Assembly: GCA_001466705.2 (NCBI GenBank)
Contig: LATX02000089.1
Coordinates: 1-64,000, forward strand
DNA length: 64,000 nucleotides
DNA from: Moniliophthora roreri
Taxonomy: Eukaryota; Basidiomycota; Agaricomycetes; Agaricales; Marasmiaceae
Direction: 5' to 3'
Of the stretch, positions 9,784 through 20,733 are shown piece by piece. The notes under the pieces were generated by a model. It did no database searches. It saw only the letters and a list, made by a program, of their open reading frames with translations, and had not been told where the DNA came from. The position numbers were made by a program, and so were the translations under genes. How positions within the stretch are numbered: the stretch's first letter is position 1; each line of letters begins with the position of its first letter.

Positions 9784-11823
9784 CTAAGCTCGCCCAATAA
9801 CGTCCTTCAGCTGCGTCCGTGGAACAGCCGATGGATACGCTTTCCTCATCAACCTCGTCTTTGTCTTTTGCTCAAAGGCATATGCATACCCAAGGAGATC
9901 ATACTCAGAGAATGCGAGTCCAATAAAGCTGAGGCCGATTGGCAGCCCAGGCGCTGGATATACAGTCTTAGGACCTGTCTTTGTGACTAGTGTGTCATCC
10001 GGATAAAACGACAATGGAACTGTACGCTCGTTTGATCAAGTTGTCGTCCGAATGGTGGTTGCACTCACCAGTGATAATAGGGTATCCCGCCAACGCTTTG
10101 AAAGGACAATCAGGTCCATCAAGGTGAGAGCCTCGAGAGAACTTACCTGCGGCTATAGCGGAGTCGATCCCAGGAAAAACCAGAGCATCTAGGTTATACT
10201 CTTTGAGAACGGCGTCGATACCCTTGGTTGCGCCTAGTTCTAAATTCCGCGCCAATGCTCTGTCATATTCAGAGCTACGTCCAGTAGTAGCGTCACTCTT
10301 TATGAGTCTGTACAATTAATCCCGTAAGCTAATATGTAGTAGGGGAGAGAGTGGACACGTAACAACCTGGACTGGTCATAATCTTCAGGAAGTTCCAAGT
10401 CCGCGTGCTCCTGGTTAAACTTGATGAGATCGGTAAGCGTCTGCACACCGGTAGGTACGTGCTCAAGCCACTTCAAGTACTGATTGAGTTCGATCTTGTG
10501 AAGACGTCAGATTATACCTCGCGCAAATTTTGCCCATCTCACCTTGAAGTCGACGCTGAGAATAGTGATCATGTCATTCGATAACAACTCATCGGCGGAT
10601 GGTAGATCTGCTGGATCGAGTATCGTCGCACCAAGTTCCTCGATGATGTTTAACGCTTCGTCAAATGCGGCCCACATCTGAGGAGTGTGCACCAAGTGAT
10701 TGGTCAACACGTTCTTCCGAGGAACACCGATCCGTTTGCCTCGCAGTGCATGGGTATCCAACGACCTAATGTAGTCGGGCACAGGTAAAGGTTGAGAGAG
10801 GGTTCTACCATCGTTCTCATCCTCGCCCGCAATAATCGATAACACAATCGCTGCGTCCTCAACTGAACGAGTCATTGGTCCCACGGTGTCCTGAGCTCCT
10901 GAGATGGGAATGACTACGAGTGCTGCGCTTGAGCAATGACACCAATATGAAAAGAAAGGCATGATTCCTTACCTCCAGCGCGAGAAGTTAAGCCCACAGT
11001 TGGTTTAATGCCGACAATATTGTTATTTGAAGATGGGAAGCAGATGCTGCCACTTGTTTCGGTCCCAATTGTCACAGTAGCCAATCCAACTGATGCTGCT
11101 ACGCCAGAACCAGATGACGAACCGCAGGAATCACCTTGTGGGTGATAGGGTGATAAGCATTGTCCACCTCGTGCAGACCAACCGCAAGGTACGGTGTCAC
11201 CGCGGAAGTGAGCGAGCTCGGACATGTTTGTCTTTCCTGGAATTCGGTCAAGTTTATCAGCGGGAGATGCACGTTGTTGAATGCAGACCTAGGATAATGG
11301 CGCCTGCTTCTCGGAGACGCTTGACTATACCTGCGTCGTCTGGGACGACAGAGTTTAGCAGTGCTAGGGAGCCTGCGGTCGTGTTCATTCCTACCACACA
11401 TGAATACAGCTTCGCGGAAGCAGAAGAATAAAATATCGAGAACCTTCTGAAGATAATGTTGCAATATTGTCCTGCGGGGGCCGTCAGTCAGGCTCTCTAG
11501 GCGCAGGTGTCCAGATTGCACCTTCAGTAGAACTGGTATCCCGTGTAGCACCGTTCGTTTGCCTTTTTCTCGTCTCTCCACATCAAGCTGCTCCGCTTGT
11601 TGCAAAGCCATCGGATTCGTCTCCAATACTGCTCTAACATAGGGATTGACCTCATTGATACGTGCTAGATATGCCTGAAACCTCGTCAGTTTTACTTCTT
11701 CCGGCAGTAGTGAGTATTGCCATGCACCTTGACTAGTTCCACACTGGTGTAATGACAGCTATCCAGACCCTCCTGAAGGTCGAGTATACCAGCTTCATAC
11801 AGATCGGGTAGCTCTTGCGCCAT
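9784..11823 (-). CDS. amidase (amidase-signature family), no signal peptide
   Basis: Ser-cisSer-Lys hydrolase of the amidase-signature family; substrate unknown. Coding exons on -: 11823-11728, 11674-11522, 11471-11444, 11390-11289, 11236-10973, 10913-10543, 10494-10367, 10307-10147, 10095-10069, 10019-9784 (521 aa). Catalytic elements: Lys in HGIPVLLKDNIAT (split by an intron), the Ser of DSCGSSSGSGVAAS, and the nucleophile Ser in GTETSGSICFPSS. The C-terminal block VYPAPGLPIGLSFIG is typical of fungal members. All nine introns fall at the same places and phases as in the amidase at 51232-53388, so the two are paralogues. The start at MAQELPD is the first ATG in frame; the paralogue has a signal peptide here, so an unseen upstream exon is possible. 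Confidence 0.88.
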
Positions 11824-12654
11824 TGCTTTATCTTGTAGAAAAAGGTGAGTTCCTGACCCTGCGCTTATAAGGTATGGGCCATCCAAACCCGTGTGGTGCC
11901 CTGTCACAGCACGTCACACTGTCCAAAAGCGGCGTTCAACCCACAAATGCACGTCCCTTCGTCATTAGACCCAATGAATACACTAAGTAAGACCTAAATC
12001 TTGTTCAAATACATTATAAAAGTGTAGAATCCAAGTATGAAGGTATTTAATGTAAAACTGAGAGTATAGTTCTCAAAAATGGTAAAGTAGGGCTTTACCC
12101 TGCCACAAAATGCAACTATTTGATGTCCGCTCGCTCCATATCATCCATCAAGCTCTGAGGAAGGACCCTATGACCTTTGTACTTCCTAGCTTCCCATGCT
12201 GCTTGCCTCCCACTCAACCCTTTAGAGTATTCTTCATAGGCGGCATAGCGCGCTGTGATGGACGCGTAAATGAGCTGATTTCAGCGCGTGGGAGCAGTAT
12301 TTTCGGAACTCCTCCCTCAATTCTGCTCCGTTTTCCTTAATTTTTGGATGCGCATGAACTACGACATAATTAGCATAACTTTTAGGTCGAGAATTATTCA
12401 TTGGTATGAAAATTATGGTGAAATACGCTACTCTAGGAAAATGCATCCCGATTTGGGCGTGTCACGCTCGCACCACGTGGGGTTGGTCGGATTTGGATGG
12501 CCCATACCTTATCCTTATCGGAGTCTATTAGCGGGTTTCCTTCCGGAATTGCGACCGGGCTGGGAAGATGACAAGTTTCACATCACACAGTGTTCAAATC
12601 GATCGGCCTCCGGCTTTTTGCATCGAAACATATCACAAGATATCCAAAAAAAAA
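11824..12654. other. intergenic, nothing recognised
   Basis: Upstream region of the amidase. No conserved frame or repeat seen. Confidence 0.4.
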
Positions 12655-12738
12655 TGACCACCGCAGGACTCGAACCTGCAACCTTTTGGTACGGTTTGGT
12701 AATCGAAGCCAAACGCGCTACCATTGCGCCAGGTAGCC
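12655..12738 (-). tRNA. tRNA-Arg(TCG) with 12-nt intron
   Basis: 84 nt. Acceptor GGCTACC pairs with GGTGGTC, discriminator A. D-arm GCGC/GCGC. The anticodon stem TTTGG/CCAAA forms only if 12 nt (TTACCAAACCGT) are removed after position 37, the standard place for a nuclear tRNA intron, leaving loop CTTCGAA and anticodon TCG. T-loop TTCGAGT. A run of nine T follows directly on the minus strand as Pol III terminator. The anticodon depends on that intron placement. Confidence 0.85.
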
Positions 12739-13898
12739 TTATCAAGGGTTGATAAAGTGACACCTGTGTTAGTACTCCATTAACGCGTCCTGCAGTCTAA
12801 TCCTCGTGAACGCAGAGCACCTTAGCGTATCGAAGCCTACCCTGTTTTTTTCTTTGTACTTTTCTCCATTCCTTACTCCAGTTTTAGGGACGAGGTTGCC
12901 CTAGTGGTTGCAGGATGCGTTGTCGGAACTTCGTGAGCGGCCCTGCGCATATGATCATGATACGAGCATGCGTAATATTTTCCCCAAGGTCCAGGCTTCC
13001 AGCATAGATTAGCTGGCAACGAATACTCACCTCGAGTCATATCCCAATCCAGGGCATTCCAGAGTGCTTTGAGACTGCTAAAACTAATAACTATCGATGC
13101 TATTGGATGTACTTGATTTTGGGTGAAGAGAATGGAGTGGGCACTGGGAATAGAAGGTGAATGTTTGGGACAAGAAGACGGTAAATAGGCAAATCAGCGT
13201 CAGACCACTGATGGTTTCAATTTGCCTCACGTTTTCGACTGCCGTCGGTCTTAACTTCACAGCAATAAGCCGAACCAGTCACTCGTCACGGTGCGTCAAT
13301 TCGCTGGCATGCAGCGCTTCCTTTGATTCTTGCCTTCTCCGGCCGCTCTGAACTTTTATTCCCAGGCATCATTTTGGCACTAAGGGGTACCATTTCGGTA
13401 GTCAAGCGTTGTTCAAGACAATTCAGGACTAACTACTTCCAATATCTTGAACCGAGCCATTTCCTTCCTTGTCTCCCAACACATGAACTGAAACTCGAGA
13501 GCAATTTCTGTGAAGAACATCACCTCGCGTGTTCAGGAGCTTCGTATGTTCTTCAGTGTCTCTCACATCCACCTTACAAGAGGAAAGACCCTGAAAACAG
13601 ATCTGTCTGGCATTTCAACGGGGTGCCATCAAAAGCGGCAAATAATGAAGTACCGGGTAATGTTTCGATAGCAATGCTAATGAGGGTATTGAATGACAGG
13701 CTTCAAACCAGAGAATAGCGAGCAAATAACACTCTTGAAAGCGGCAATGGTTAGCATTTACACCAGACAAGTAGAAGTTACAGTATTTACGTGTAGTCGA
13801 AAATCGTACTTTACTATGCAGCCAATGGTTGTGGCTTGGTGTTTGCCGGTCAATAAGCAAATTACCGTATTTCATCGACCACCACCGACTAGCTGACG
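12739..13898. other. intergenic upstream of AP-1 mu
   Basis: No gene or repeat recognised. Open frames are short and unlike known proteins. Confidence 0.4.
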
Positions 13899-15826
13899 AT
13901 GGCTTCGCTAATCGCCATCCTCGACCTCAAGGGCAAACCTCTTATCCAAAGATCGTACAGGGATGATGTGCCGCCATCTTTTATTGAAAAATTTCTGCCG
14001 ATTATACTCGACATTGAAGAAGAAGGCCAGCAAGTCACACCGTGTTTCTCCAGGGAGGGCGTGAATTTCATGCACATTAGGCACTCAAATCTTTATCGTA
14101 AGCCAGGTATTCTCCAGAAAGCAAGCACGTTGGCTGATTTTACTTCTTTCTGCTACTTGCGCACGGTAGTGTTAGCATTGTCAAGGAGGAATTCGAATGC
14201 AGCGGAGACAATAATCTTTCTACATCGGCTCAGCCAGGTGCTAGTAAGTGATACTGCTTTTTTGCTCCTGAGAGCCGTCGTAAACGTTTCAATACCAGGT
14301 CGAATACTTCAAGGAACTGGAGGAGGAATCCATTCGAGACAATTTCGTGATCATCTACGAGTTGATGGACGAGATGATGGACTTTGGGTATCCCCAGACA
14401 ACGGAGAGCAAAATCCTGCAAGAGTACGTGGTCGTGATGTTTTTTGGGACTGCTCTCTCAAATTCATCACCAGGTACATCACTCAAGAATCGCACAAGCT
14501 CGAAGTTCAAGTTCGACCACCAATGGCAGTCACCAATGCTGTTTCCTGGCGAACGGAGGGAATACGGTACAGGAAGAATGAGGTGTTCTTGGATGTCATT
14601 GAGAGTGTCAACATGTTGGTGCGTCCGATGATTCACTATTATTTTTCTCGCAACGCTCATGCTTCAACACCTCGCAGGTCAATGCCTCAGGCTCTGTCAT
14701 CCGATCTGAGATTCTTGGCGCCGTCAAAATGAAATGCTATCTCTCCGGAATGCCTGAACTCAGATTGGGATTGAACGACAAAGTCATGTTTGAAAGCACT
14801 GGTAGAAGTAAGTGTCACTTCATTCCTGCTTTGTCGTGTCACTCATACACCCAACAATGAAGCGGCTAGAGGGAAGTCTATAGAAATGGAAGACGTCAAG
14901 TTCCACCAATGTGTACGACTCTCACGATTCGAAAACGACAGAACAATATCGTTCATTCCACCAGACGGAGAATTCGAACTCATGAGTTACCGTATGCTTG
15001 AACTGTAGCTCATAACTCCTTCGACGCTCAATCCCTTTTCTAGGTCTCTCAACACCCGTCAAACCTCTGATATGGGTAGAAGCTGCCGTCGAATCACATA
15101 AAGGATCAAGGGTATGACACTCCCCGTTCCCCGAAGTATTGCTGACGTCCTTTTTAGGTTGAGTACATGGTGAAAGTCATTGCGCAATTTAAGCGCCGCT
15201 CCCAAGCAAACAATGTGGAGATATATGTCCCTGTACCGGACGATGCGGATAGTCCCAAGTTTAGGGCGAGTATTCCCTACAACCAATCAAACTGTTCTTC
15301 CTGCTAACACGTCACACTCTAGGCATCTACGGGCTCAGTTCAGTATGCGCCTGATAAATCTGCATTCGTTTGGAAGATCAAGTCGTTGGGAGGCGGAAGA
15401 GAATTCTTGATGAGAGCTCACTTTGGATTACCTAGTGTGAAGAATGGTGAGGTTTATACAACCTATCTATAGCAACGACGCACTAAACATGTTCGTTCAC
15501 CAGAATCGGAACCTCCGACAAGGGCACCCATTACAGTCAAGTTCGAGATCCCTTACTTCACAGTTTCGGGCATCCAGGTCCGCGTCATGGCTTGATATTA
15601 TCATCTTCAAGCCCGCTCACCGCTGTACTACCTCATGCAGGTCCGATATCTCAAGATTGTCGAGAAAAGTGGATATCAAGCACTACCGTGGGTGAGATAT
15701 ATCACTCAAAACGGGGATGATTACAGGTTCGTGATTTCCTCGATACTGATTCATTATTTACTCATTATGATTCCCAGTCTACGAACAGCATCTGAGAAGG
15801 GTACAGCGCCCATCCGGCCAATGTAA
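13899..15826 (+). CDS. apm1: AP-1 complex subunit mu (clathrin adaptor medium chain)
   Basis: Medium subunit of the trans-Golgi/endosome AP-1 complex; binds YxxPhi sorting signals. Twelve coding exons: 13899-14097, 14170-14237, 14299-14423, 14474-14618, 14678-14807, 14863-14991, 15044-15111, 15158-15265, 15323-15446, 15504-15577, 15641-15726, 15778-15826 (434 aa, the family length). N-terminal longin-like domain starts [18 protein letters not shown]. Then [20 protein letters not shown], the mu-homology domain with [18 protein letters not shown] and [11 protein letters not shown], and [20 protein letters not shown] near the end. The tail after DDYSLR is 12 residues longer than in animals. The intron 15266-15322 starts with GC (AGG|gcgagt). 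The match to AP-1 rather than AP-2 mu is clear throughout. Confidence 0.96.
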
Positions 15827-16191
15827 GGTCGTTTTGATGTATGTACAAGGACGGCTATGCAACTGCTGCTTCACTCAGAATCCTTGAGACGTTAAGTAGT
15901 GGCTTGTATTGTAATCCCTTTTCACTACATCGATAGACAAGTACTGTTCGGAGCACACTGCAGCTATGTAAATGAATTGATAACTTAAATGAACGAAGAG
16001 TAAAACGAATAGAATGAAAGGATTCAAGACCGTGTTATAGAGTAGTTTAAGAATTGGTATATGCCTTGAAATCAAGAAATCCTCTAATCTGAATGCCTGA
16101 CACGAGTGTTGTGTGGCTAGTGGTAGTTTCAGCCAGTGTTCGGTTCAGTAAACGAAGCAGAATGACCCACCTCGACGATGGAGTTGTCAAT
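15827..16191. other. intergenic between convergent genes
   Basis: AT-rich; nothing recognised. Confidence 0.4.
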
Positions 16192-18378
16192 TCAAGCTTT
16201 CTTTACGATAGGTACATGTTTCTTCCCCCCATTCCTGCCACCAGTAATTGCTTTCAAAAACTTCTTGACACCACCCTTTGACGAGGTTTCCTTCTTCACC
16301 GACTCGACGTCACCTGATTTCAGCGTGCCTCTAAAGGAACTACTGACCGATGGCCTCGGTGAGTCTACATCCACCGTGAAGACGGCCTTGACTTTGGGCT
16401 TGCTTATACTAGCAGCCTTTGCTGCCATAATCTCAGCTGCACCATCAACGCTCAGGAAGCTCCCAACTTGAGGTTCGTCGGACTCATCCATTCCCAGTAG
16501 TTTACGGGCCTTTGACGGTCCTATGGATGATCTACGATCATAATCCATGGTACCCCAGAAACGTTTCGTTTTGGTTATTCCAGATGGAGGAGAAGGAAAA
16601 TCCAATGCCGTCGGTGTCGCAGGCATCGAATTTGAGGAATATGTTTCACCATTCAATCCGAGTAACAAGATTGCTTCATCTGCTTTGCTTCTGGGACGGG
16701 GCCTTGAGGGCATCGGCAGCGCAGGCAGATGTACGTTGGGCGTCCTGGGGAAAACAGACGAAGCAGGAGACACTGGCGACAACGTCGATGGCGATGGAGG
16801 AGAAGGTAGCACAGATGACGGGGGAGGTGCTATTACGGATGGGGGCCAGAAGCTACGAAGTTTTTCTGTCTTCGACCTGGATGGCTTCGGCGTTATGATG
16901 TGTTGCGGTTGCGCTGTGAACTCATACGCTGAATCGGGTATGGGGATGGAGGTTGGGCGTGACCTCCTGACGGTGGTCGTCGATGTAAGAACGTCCATCA
17001 ACAACTCCTCTGCATCTCTGATCTCGTCCGAGCAGACACTGAAAGTATCGATGCTACGTTTATGAGCATGAACATAATCGGGTACGGTCGGTACAGGTGG
17101 GGTATCGTCATCGATAGCATCACAATCTGAGCCATCTGAGCTGAGTGATAGGAAGCTCAAGCCTTTCGTATGCTTGTCTCGCGTCAGGGGAATAGATGCA
17201 AATAAGACAGAATCCGCATTGGATACTGCGCGACCATGAGCTTTGACCGATGTCATTGATCTCGACTGTCGTACGACCTTCCTATTGCGCGAGGCCATGC
17301 TATTCTTCCTAGACCTCGCAGCGAATGTGCTGCGTGTTGACCATTGGGATAATGTGCGACTGTGATGGCTCTCGACAAGAGGAGTCTCGAGCTCCACATC
17401 GACGGGAACCGAAGGAATCATGATGGAGTACGTCTGTCCCCTTTTGCTCGCAAATGACCTCTCGGAACGCGGCGAAACCAGCATAACCCCCTTATTCACT
17501 CCTTCTTCAGTGATAATCCCAAATTCCAGTTCCAGGCTTCCGGGACTGAATAAGGAAGTTATTGGTCGTTTGGATATAACGAATTGCCCTTCATCTTCGT
17601 CATCGTACAATTCCGACATTGGCACACTCGATGAAGTGAGTCCCTGGTATTGGTCATTGTTCCGGTGTTCTGTCACCGACGTGTTTCCCCTATCGGCGTT
17701 TTCTTCAGACCCGTCCATGCTACCTTCACGATTGAAAGGACGAATCGTGGAGATTGTGGCATCGGAAATTCGTTTTCTGTTGATCGGAAGCAAAACCTGC
17801 AACGAGATTGGCAGCGAGCTCTGTTCAGCTGCTGATGGCTGCAATGATTTTCTTCTCCTGTGTGCCTTTGCGGAAACTGGTAGGATGATATGTGGAGCTG
17901 ACAAGCTAAGTCTGCTGAACCGAGGCACTTCATCGAAGGTGTTCGAGGTCATCCAGTTGACGGAAGGGACAGATCTGGAGTGACGATGGCGAGAGTGTGA
18001 AAGATGTGGCGGATCGACGATGGACGTGGTGATGACCCCTGTTTTTACACTTTCGTGGAATTTGGAGCGAAGTGGTCGAGTGGGAAGAACGATGGATGTT
18101 GACACTTCAAGAGATAGAAAAGCAGGAGGAGCCGACTGTCTTCTAGCCGGTTTGAATCGAGGTCTGATGGGCTCAGAGGAGTCGGAGCGCACTGCATTTG
18201 GACGCATAAAAAGAGGGGCGATGTCGGATGACTTGGGTACCAACGAGCGAAGGTTAGGTGTGGAGGAAATCCGAGATGGCTTGACCCTATCTCCAATGCT
18301 GCCCTCTGGAATGACTCCACTGCTGAAAACCGAGGATCCTGCTAGAGAGGAGGAGCGAAGCGACCAACTGCCGTTCAT
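16192..18378 (-). CDS. uncharacterised Ser/Pro-rich protein, 728 aa
   Basis: One uninterrupted frame with ATG at 18378-18376. No catalytic or folded domain recognised. It is Ser/Thr-rich and mostly low complexity, with Arg-Ser patches in the first 250 residues, a PPPSSVLPSPPSPSTLSP stretch near the middle and several SP/TP sites. A more ordered-looking segment (KADEAILLLGLNGE, then KARKLLGMDESDEPQVGSFL) precedes a basic C-terminus (GGVKKFLKAITGGRNGGKK). Such architecture is common in fungal cell-polarity or signalling scaffolds, but nothing here assigns it to one. Convergent with apm1. The length of the open frame and the consistent composition make it a real gene. Confidence 0.75.
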   Translation of the reverse strand: MNGSWSLRSSSLAGSSVFSSGVIPEGSIGDRVKPSRISSTPNLRSLVPKSSDIAPLFMRPNAVRSDSSEPIRPRFKPARRQSAPPAFLSLEVSTSIVLPTRPLRSKFHESVKTGVITTSIVDPPHLSHSRHRHSRSVPSVNWMTSNTFDEVPRFSRLSLSAPHIILPVSAKAHRRRKSLQPSAAEQSSLPISLQVLLPINRKRISDATISTIRPFNREGSMDGSEENADRGNTSVTEHRNNDQYQGLTSSSVPMSELYDDEDEGQFVISKRPITSLFSPGSLELEFGIITEEGVNKGVMLVSPRSERSFASKRGQTYSIMIPSVPVDVELETPLVESHHSRTLSQWSTRSTFAARSRKNSMASRNRKVVRQSRSMTSVKAHGRAVSNADSVLFASIPLTRDKHTKGLSFLSLSSDGSDCDAIDDDTPPVPTVPDYVHAHKRSIDTFSVCSDEIRDAEELLMDVLTSTTTVRRSRPTSIPIPDSAYEFTAQPQHIITPKPSRSKTEKLRSFWPPSVIAPPPSSVLPSPPSPSTLSPVSPASSVFPRTPNVHLPALPMPSRPRPRSKADEAILLLGLNGETYSSNSMPATPTALDFPSPPSGITKTKRFWGTMDYDRRSSIGPSKARKLLGMDESDEPQVGSFLSVDGAAEIMAAKAASISKPKVKAVFTVDVDSPRPSVSSSFRGTLKSGDVESVKKETSSKGGVKKFLKAITGGRNGGKKHVPIVKKA

Positions 18379-19954
18379 GACGATTTAGGGAAAAAGGAAC
18401 GAAGACGATGGGCTCAGGGCAAAGTTGCTGCACAGCAGTTCGCGAATTTTGACCTGTGGAGACTCGATGAGGCGGATGCAGAGTGGTACTAATAAAATGA
18501 CTTACCTATCTCGGTCGGGATGCCAGCCTGCACACAAGGGTAAGGGAAAAGAAAGGAGTAGCGGTGACAGGAGCTCTTGCACCTCAATTGCGGAACCTGT
18601 CAGCAACACACCGCGTAGCTGATCGAAGGGCAATTATAGCGACCTTGATGTGAGCCAAACGCAGCAGTTACGAGTGGCCAACCTAGTTCAGAATAACGTT
18701 GGCCTTTGTGTAACGAGGACATTCCGGTCGAAGTGGGACGCATTTGTGGCTCTGGCAGACGGACTCCACGTTTAAGCCTAAGGGTTTGCGACGTTGACAC
18801 GACACTTATGCCTTTTCGCCAAAAGCTACCGGGACCTGTCGAAGCCTTTGTGAGCCAATAACACATCATGATTTGACATACTCATCGGTGTATCGAAGAC
18901 ATCTGTTCCTTCTTCTCCAGATCACCGACTGACGTTCCTGTTTGCCATGAGTAGCCTATTACCTGGAGCGTCAATAATGGTAAAATCTTGTACTAAGACT
19001 ATGAATAGCCAAGTTTGTTCTGATTTTGAGGGCGCGCTGTGTTCCTGTTCTATTATCGATCACTACGCAATGGGGTGTCAGAGTGTCATCTTTTGACCAA
19101 CAGATCAACACTGGTACGAGGCTTCCAGTCACGTGCTCCAGCGCGACTGAGAATTTGGAGTGTCGTGCCTCCCTATCGTTTCATCATCCCCAAAACGATT
19201 CAAATACCAGTCAGAAGCAGTCTTACTCCTTAAAGCTGCGAAAGCACTAACTCTTTACACACAAAGGTTTATCGTATTACAACAAATAATCTTACACCAA
19301 TGTAAACTATAAACTTCTTCCTTTCATCTTGGCAAGTAAAGCCTAGCTTTTTGCAAGGTCTACACGTACTTCACCATTGGGCGATGAGCCAGACCCGAGA
19401 GCCAAAGCACTAGAGAACAAAGCAATTGTCACACTGCGATGCAAGGTCGACTGAATGTCTTCAAAACTATTTTAGTGTCGCTCGACTTGGAAAAATGATG
19501 GCACCCACCGATCGGCAGGCTTTCGAATATAAAACGCGCCTGCACAGGTTTAATGATCGCGAGGAAGGTCATCAATAGGACGTGATCTGCTTCTTTCGGA
19601 CTTTGCGAGAGCACGGGGAATTATTTCCATTCGCGATCGCAGAGTATTGCTTGACATATCGTCCGAGAATGATCTAAAAGTATAGCCCATGCTAGTAGCG
19701 ACGTGGGGGGATCACTACCACTGCCCTGTGATGCGAAAGAGAGAGGATTGTTGCATGGTTCATATGGACACCACAGGGACACAGCGGACTTTGGTTTACA
19801 TAATACATGTTTTGCCGTGGTAATACGCATTTGAAGGGGTAGTTTTCTCTGCGACTCCATGCTCGCAATCATCGTAGGTCCATAGAAAGATAGCGACTCT
19901 GGCATCACACGATGATTAGTTTTTGAATGTGAGAACTAAAGCGATAGTTAGATT
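18379..19954. other. intergenic, no gene recognised
   Basis: Short minus-strand frames at 19621-19905 and 19429-19614 could be exons of one gene but carry no recognisable motif. Otherwise nothing. Confidence 0.35.
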
Positions 19955-20274
19955 TAGTGATGTTGGGGCTCGGCTCGGCTCAAAGCCCCGGGCTTAGGCC
20001 TGGCTTGAGAGGGCTCAGGCTCACCAAACATCGAGCCCGAGCCATAGGCAGGGCCCGGCTTAGACCAGGGCTTTTGGGTATCACTTGCCTACAGCCACGG
20101 GCTGCACTTCCCATCATATCGTCTAGGGCTCAAGCCCTGGGCTTGGGCTTTCAGAAATGCAAGCCCGAGCCCTGAGCCCGGTCGAAGCCCTACAGTAGGG
20201 CTCGGCTCGGCTTTGTGAGCCCCGGCTGGGTCAGGCCTGGCTTCAGGGCTTGAGCCGAGCCCCCAACATCACTA
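19955..20274. mobile_element. hAT-type MITE, 320 bp
   Basis: Begins TAGTGATGTTGGGG and ends CCCCCAACATCACTA, an imperfect terminal inverted repeat. It is flanked on both sides by the 8-bp direct repeat GTTAGATT (19947-19954 and 20275-20282), the target-site length of hAT elements. The TAGTG start fits the hAT YARNG end rule. The inside is GC-rich and made of short GGCTCGG / GGGCTTGAG words that fold back on each other. It has no coding capacity; the + strand frame at 19957-20175 is a by-product. Confidence 0.88.
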
Positions 20275-20733
20275 GTTAGATTCAGTTTTCTACATTGACG
20301 ACAACCGATAAGTACCCACAAGCTAAGATCTGTATGCTTCTATGGTCCTCATTGGCATGCTGGATGCTTTGTCTCCACCTCCTACCACTAATGATCCCTA
20401 AGCTATACCCTCTTGACCGAGACGTATCGTAGAGGTACAGCAGACATCGCAGTTCGATAAAGCATTGACTGCAGCCGGACTTGATAAAGCAGTTGATATC
20501 GGTGACGCAGGTGAAAAGCCCTGGTCAGGTTTTATTGCATTTGGAGGCAATAAAGATATAGATGAACAAACCATGTGATAAACAACTTGAGACGAACAGA
20601 GGTGCGAAAAGTAAGCCGAGAGGCGTCGGGCGTTCACTGGCGTCAAAATAAAACGCCGCATTCGTGACAGCTTCCACATAGCATGTCAGCAAATTATAAC
20701 ATAGTACATCATTGTATACATTACATACAAATT
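20275..20733. other. intergenic, 3' side of the F-box gene
   Basis: Nothing recognised. Confidence 0.4.

Noticed and set aside
17420..17983. 187-codon + frame
   Set aside because: Shadow of the 728-aa Ser/Pro-rich gene on the opposite strand.
19957..20175. Pro/Arg/Leu-rich + frame
   Set aside because: Lies wholly inside the hAT MITE and reflects its repeated GC-rich words.
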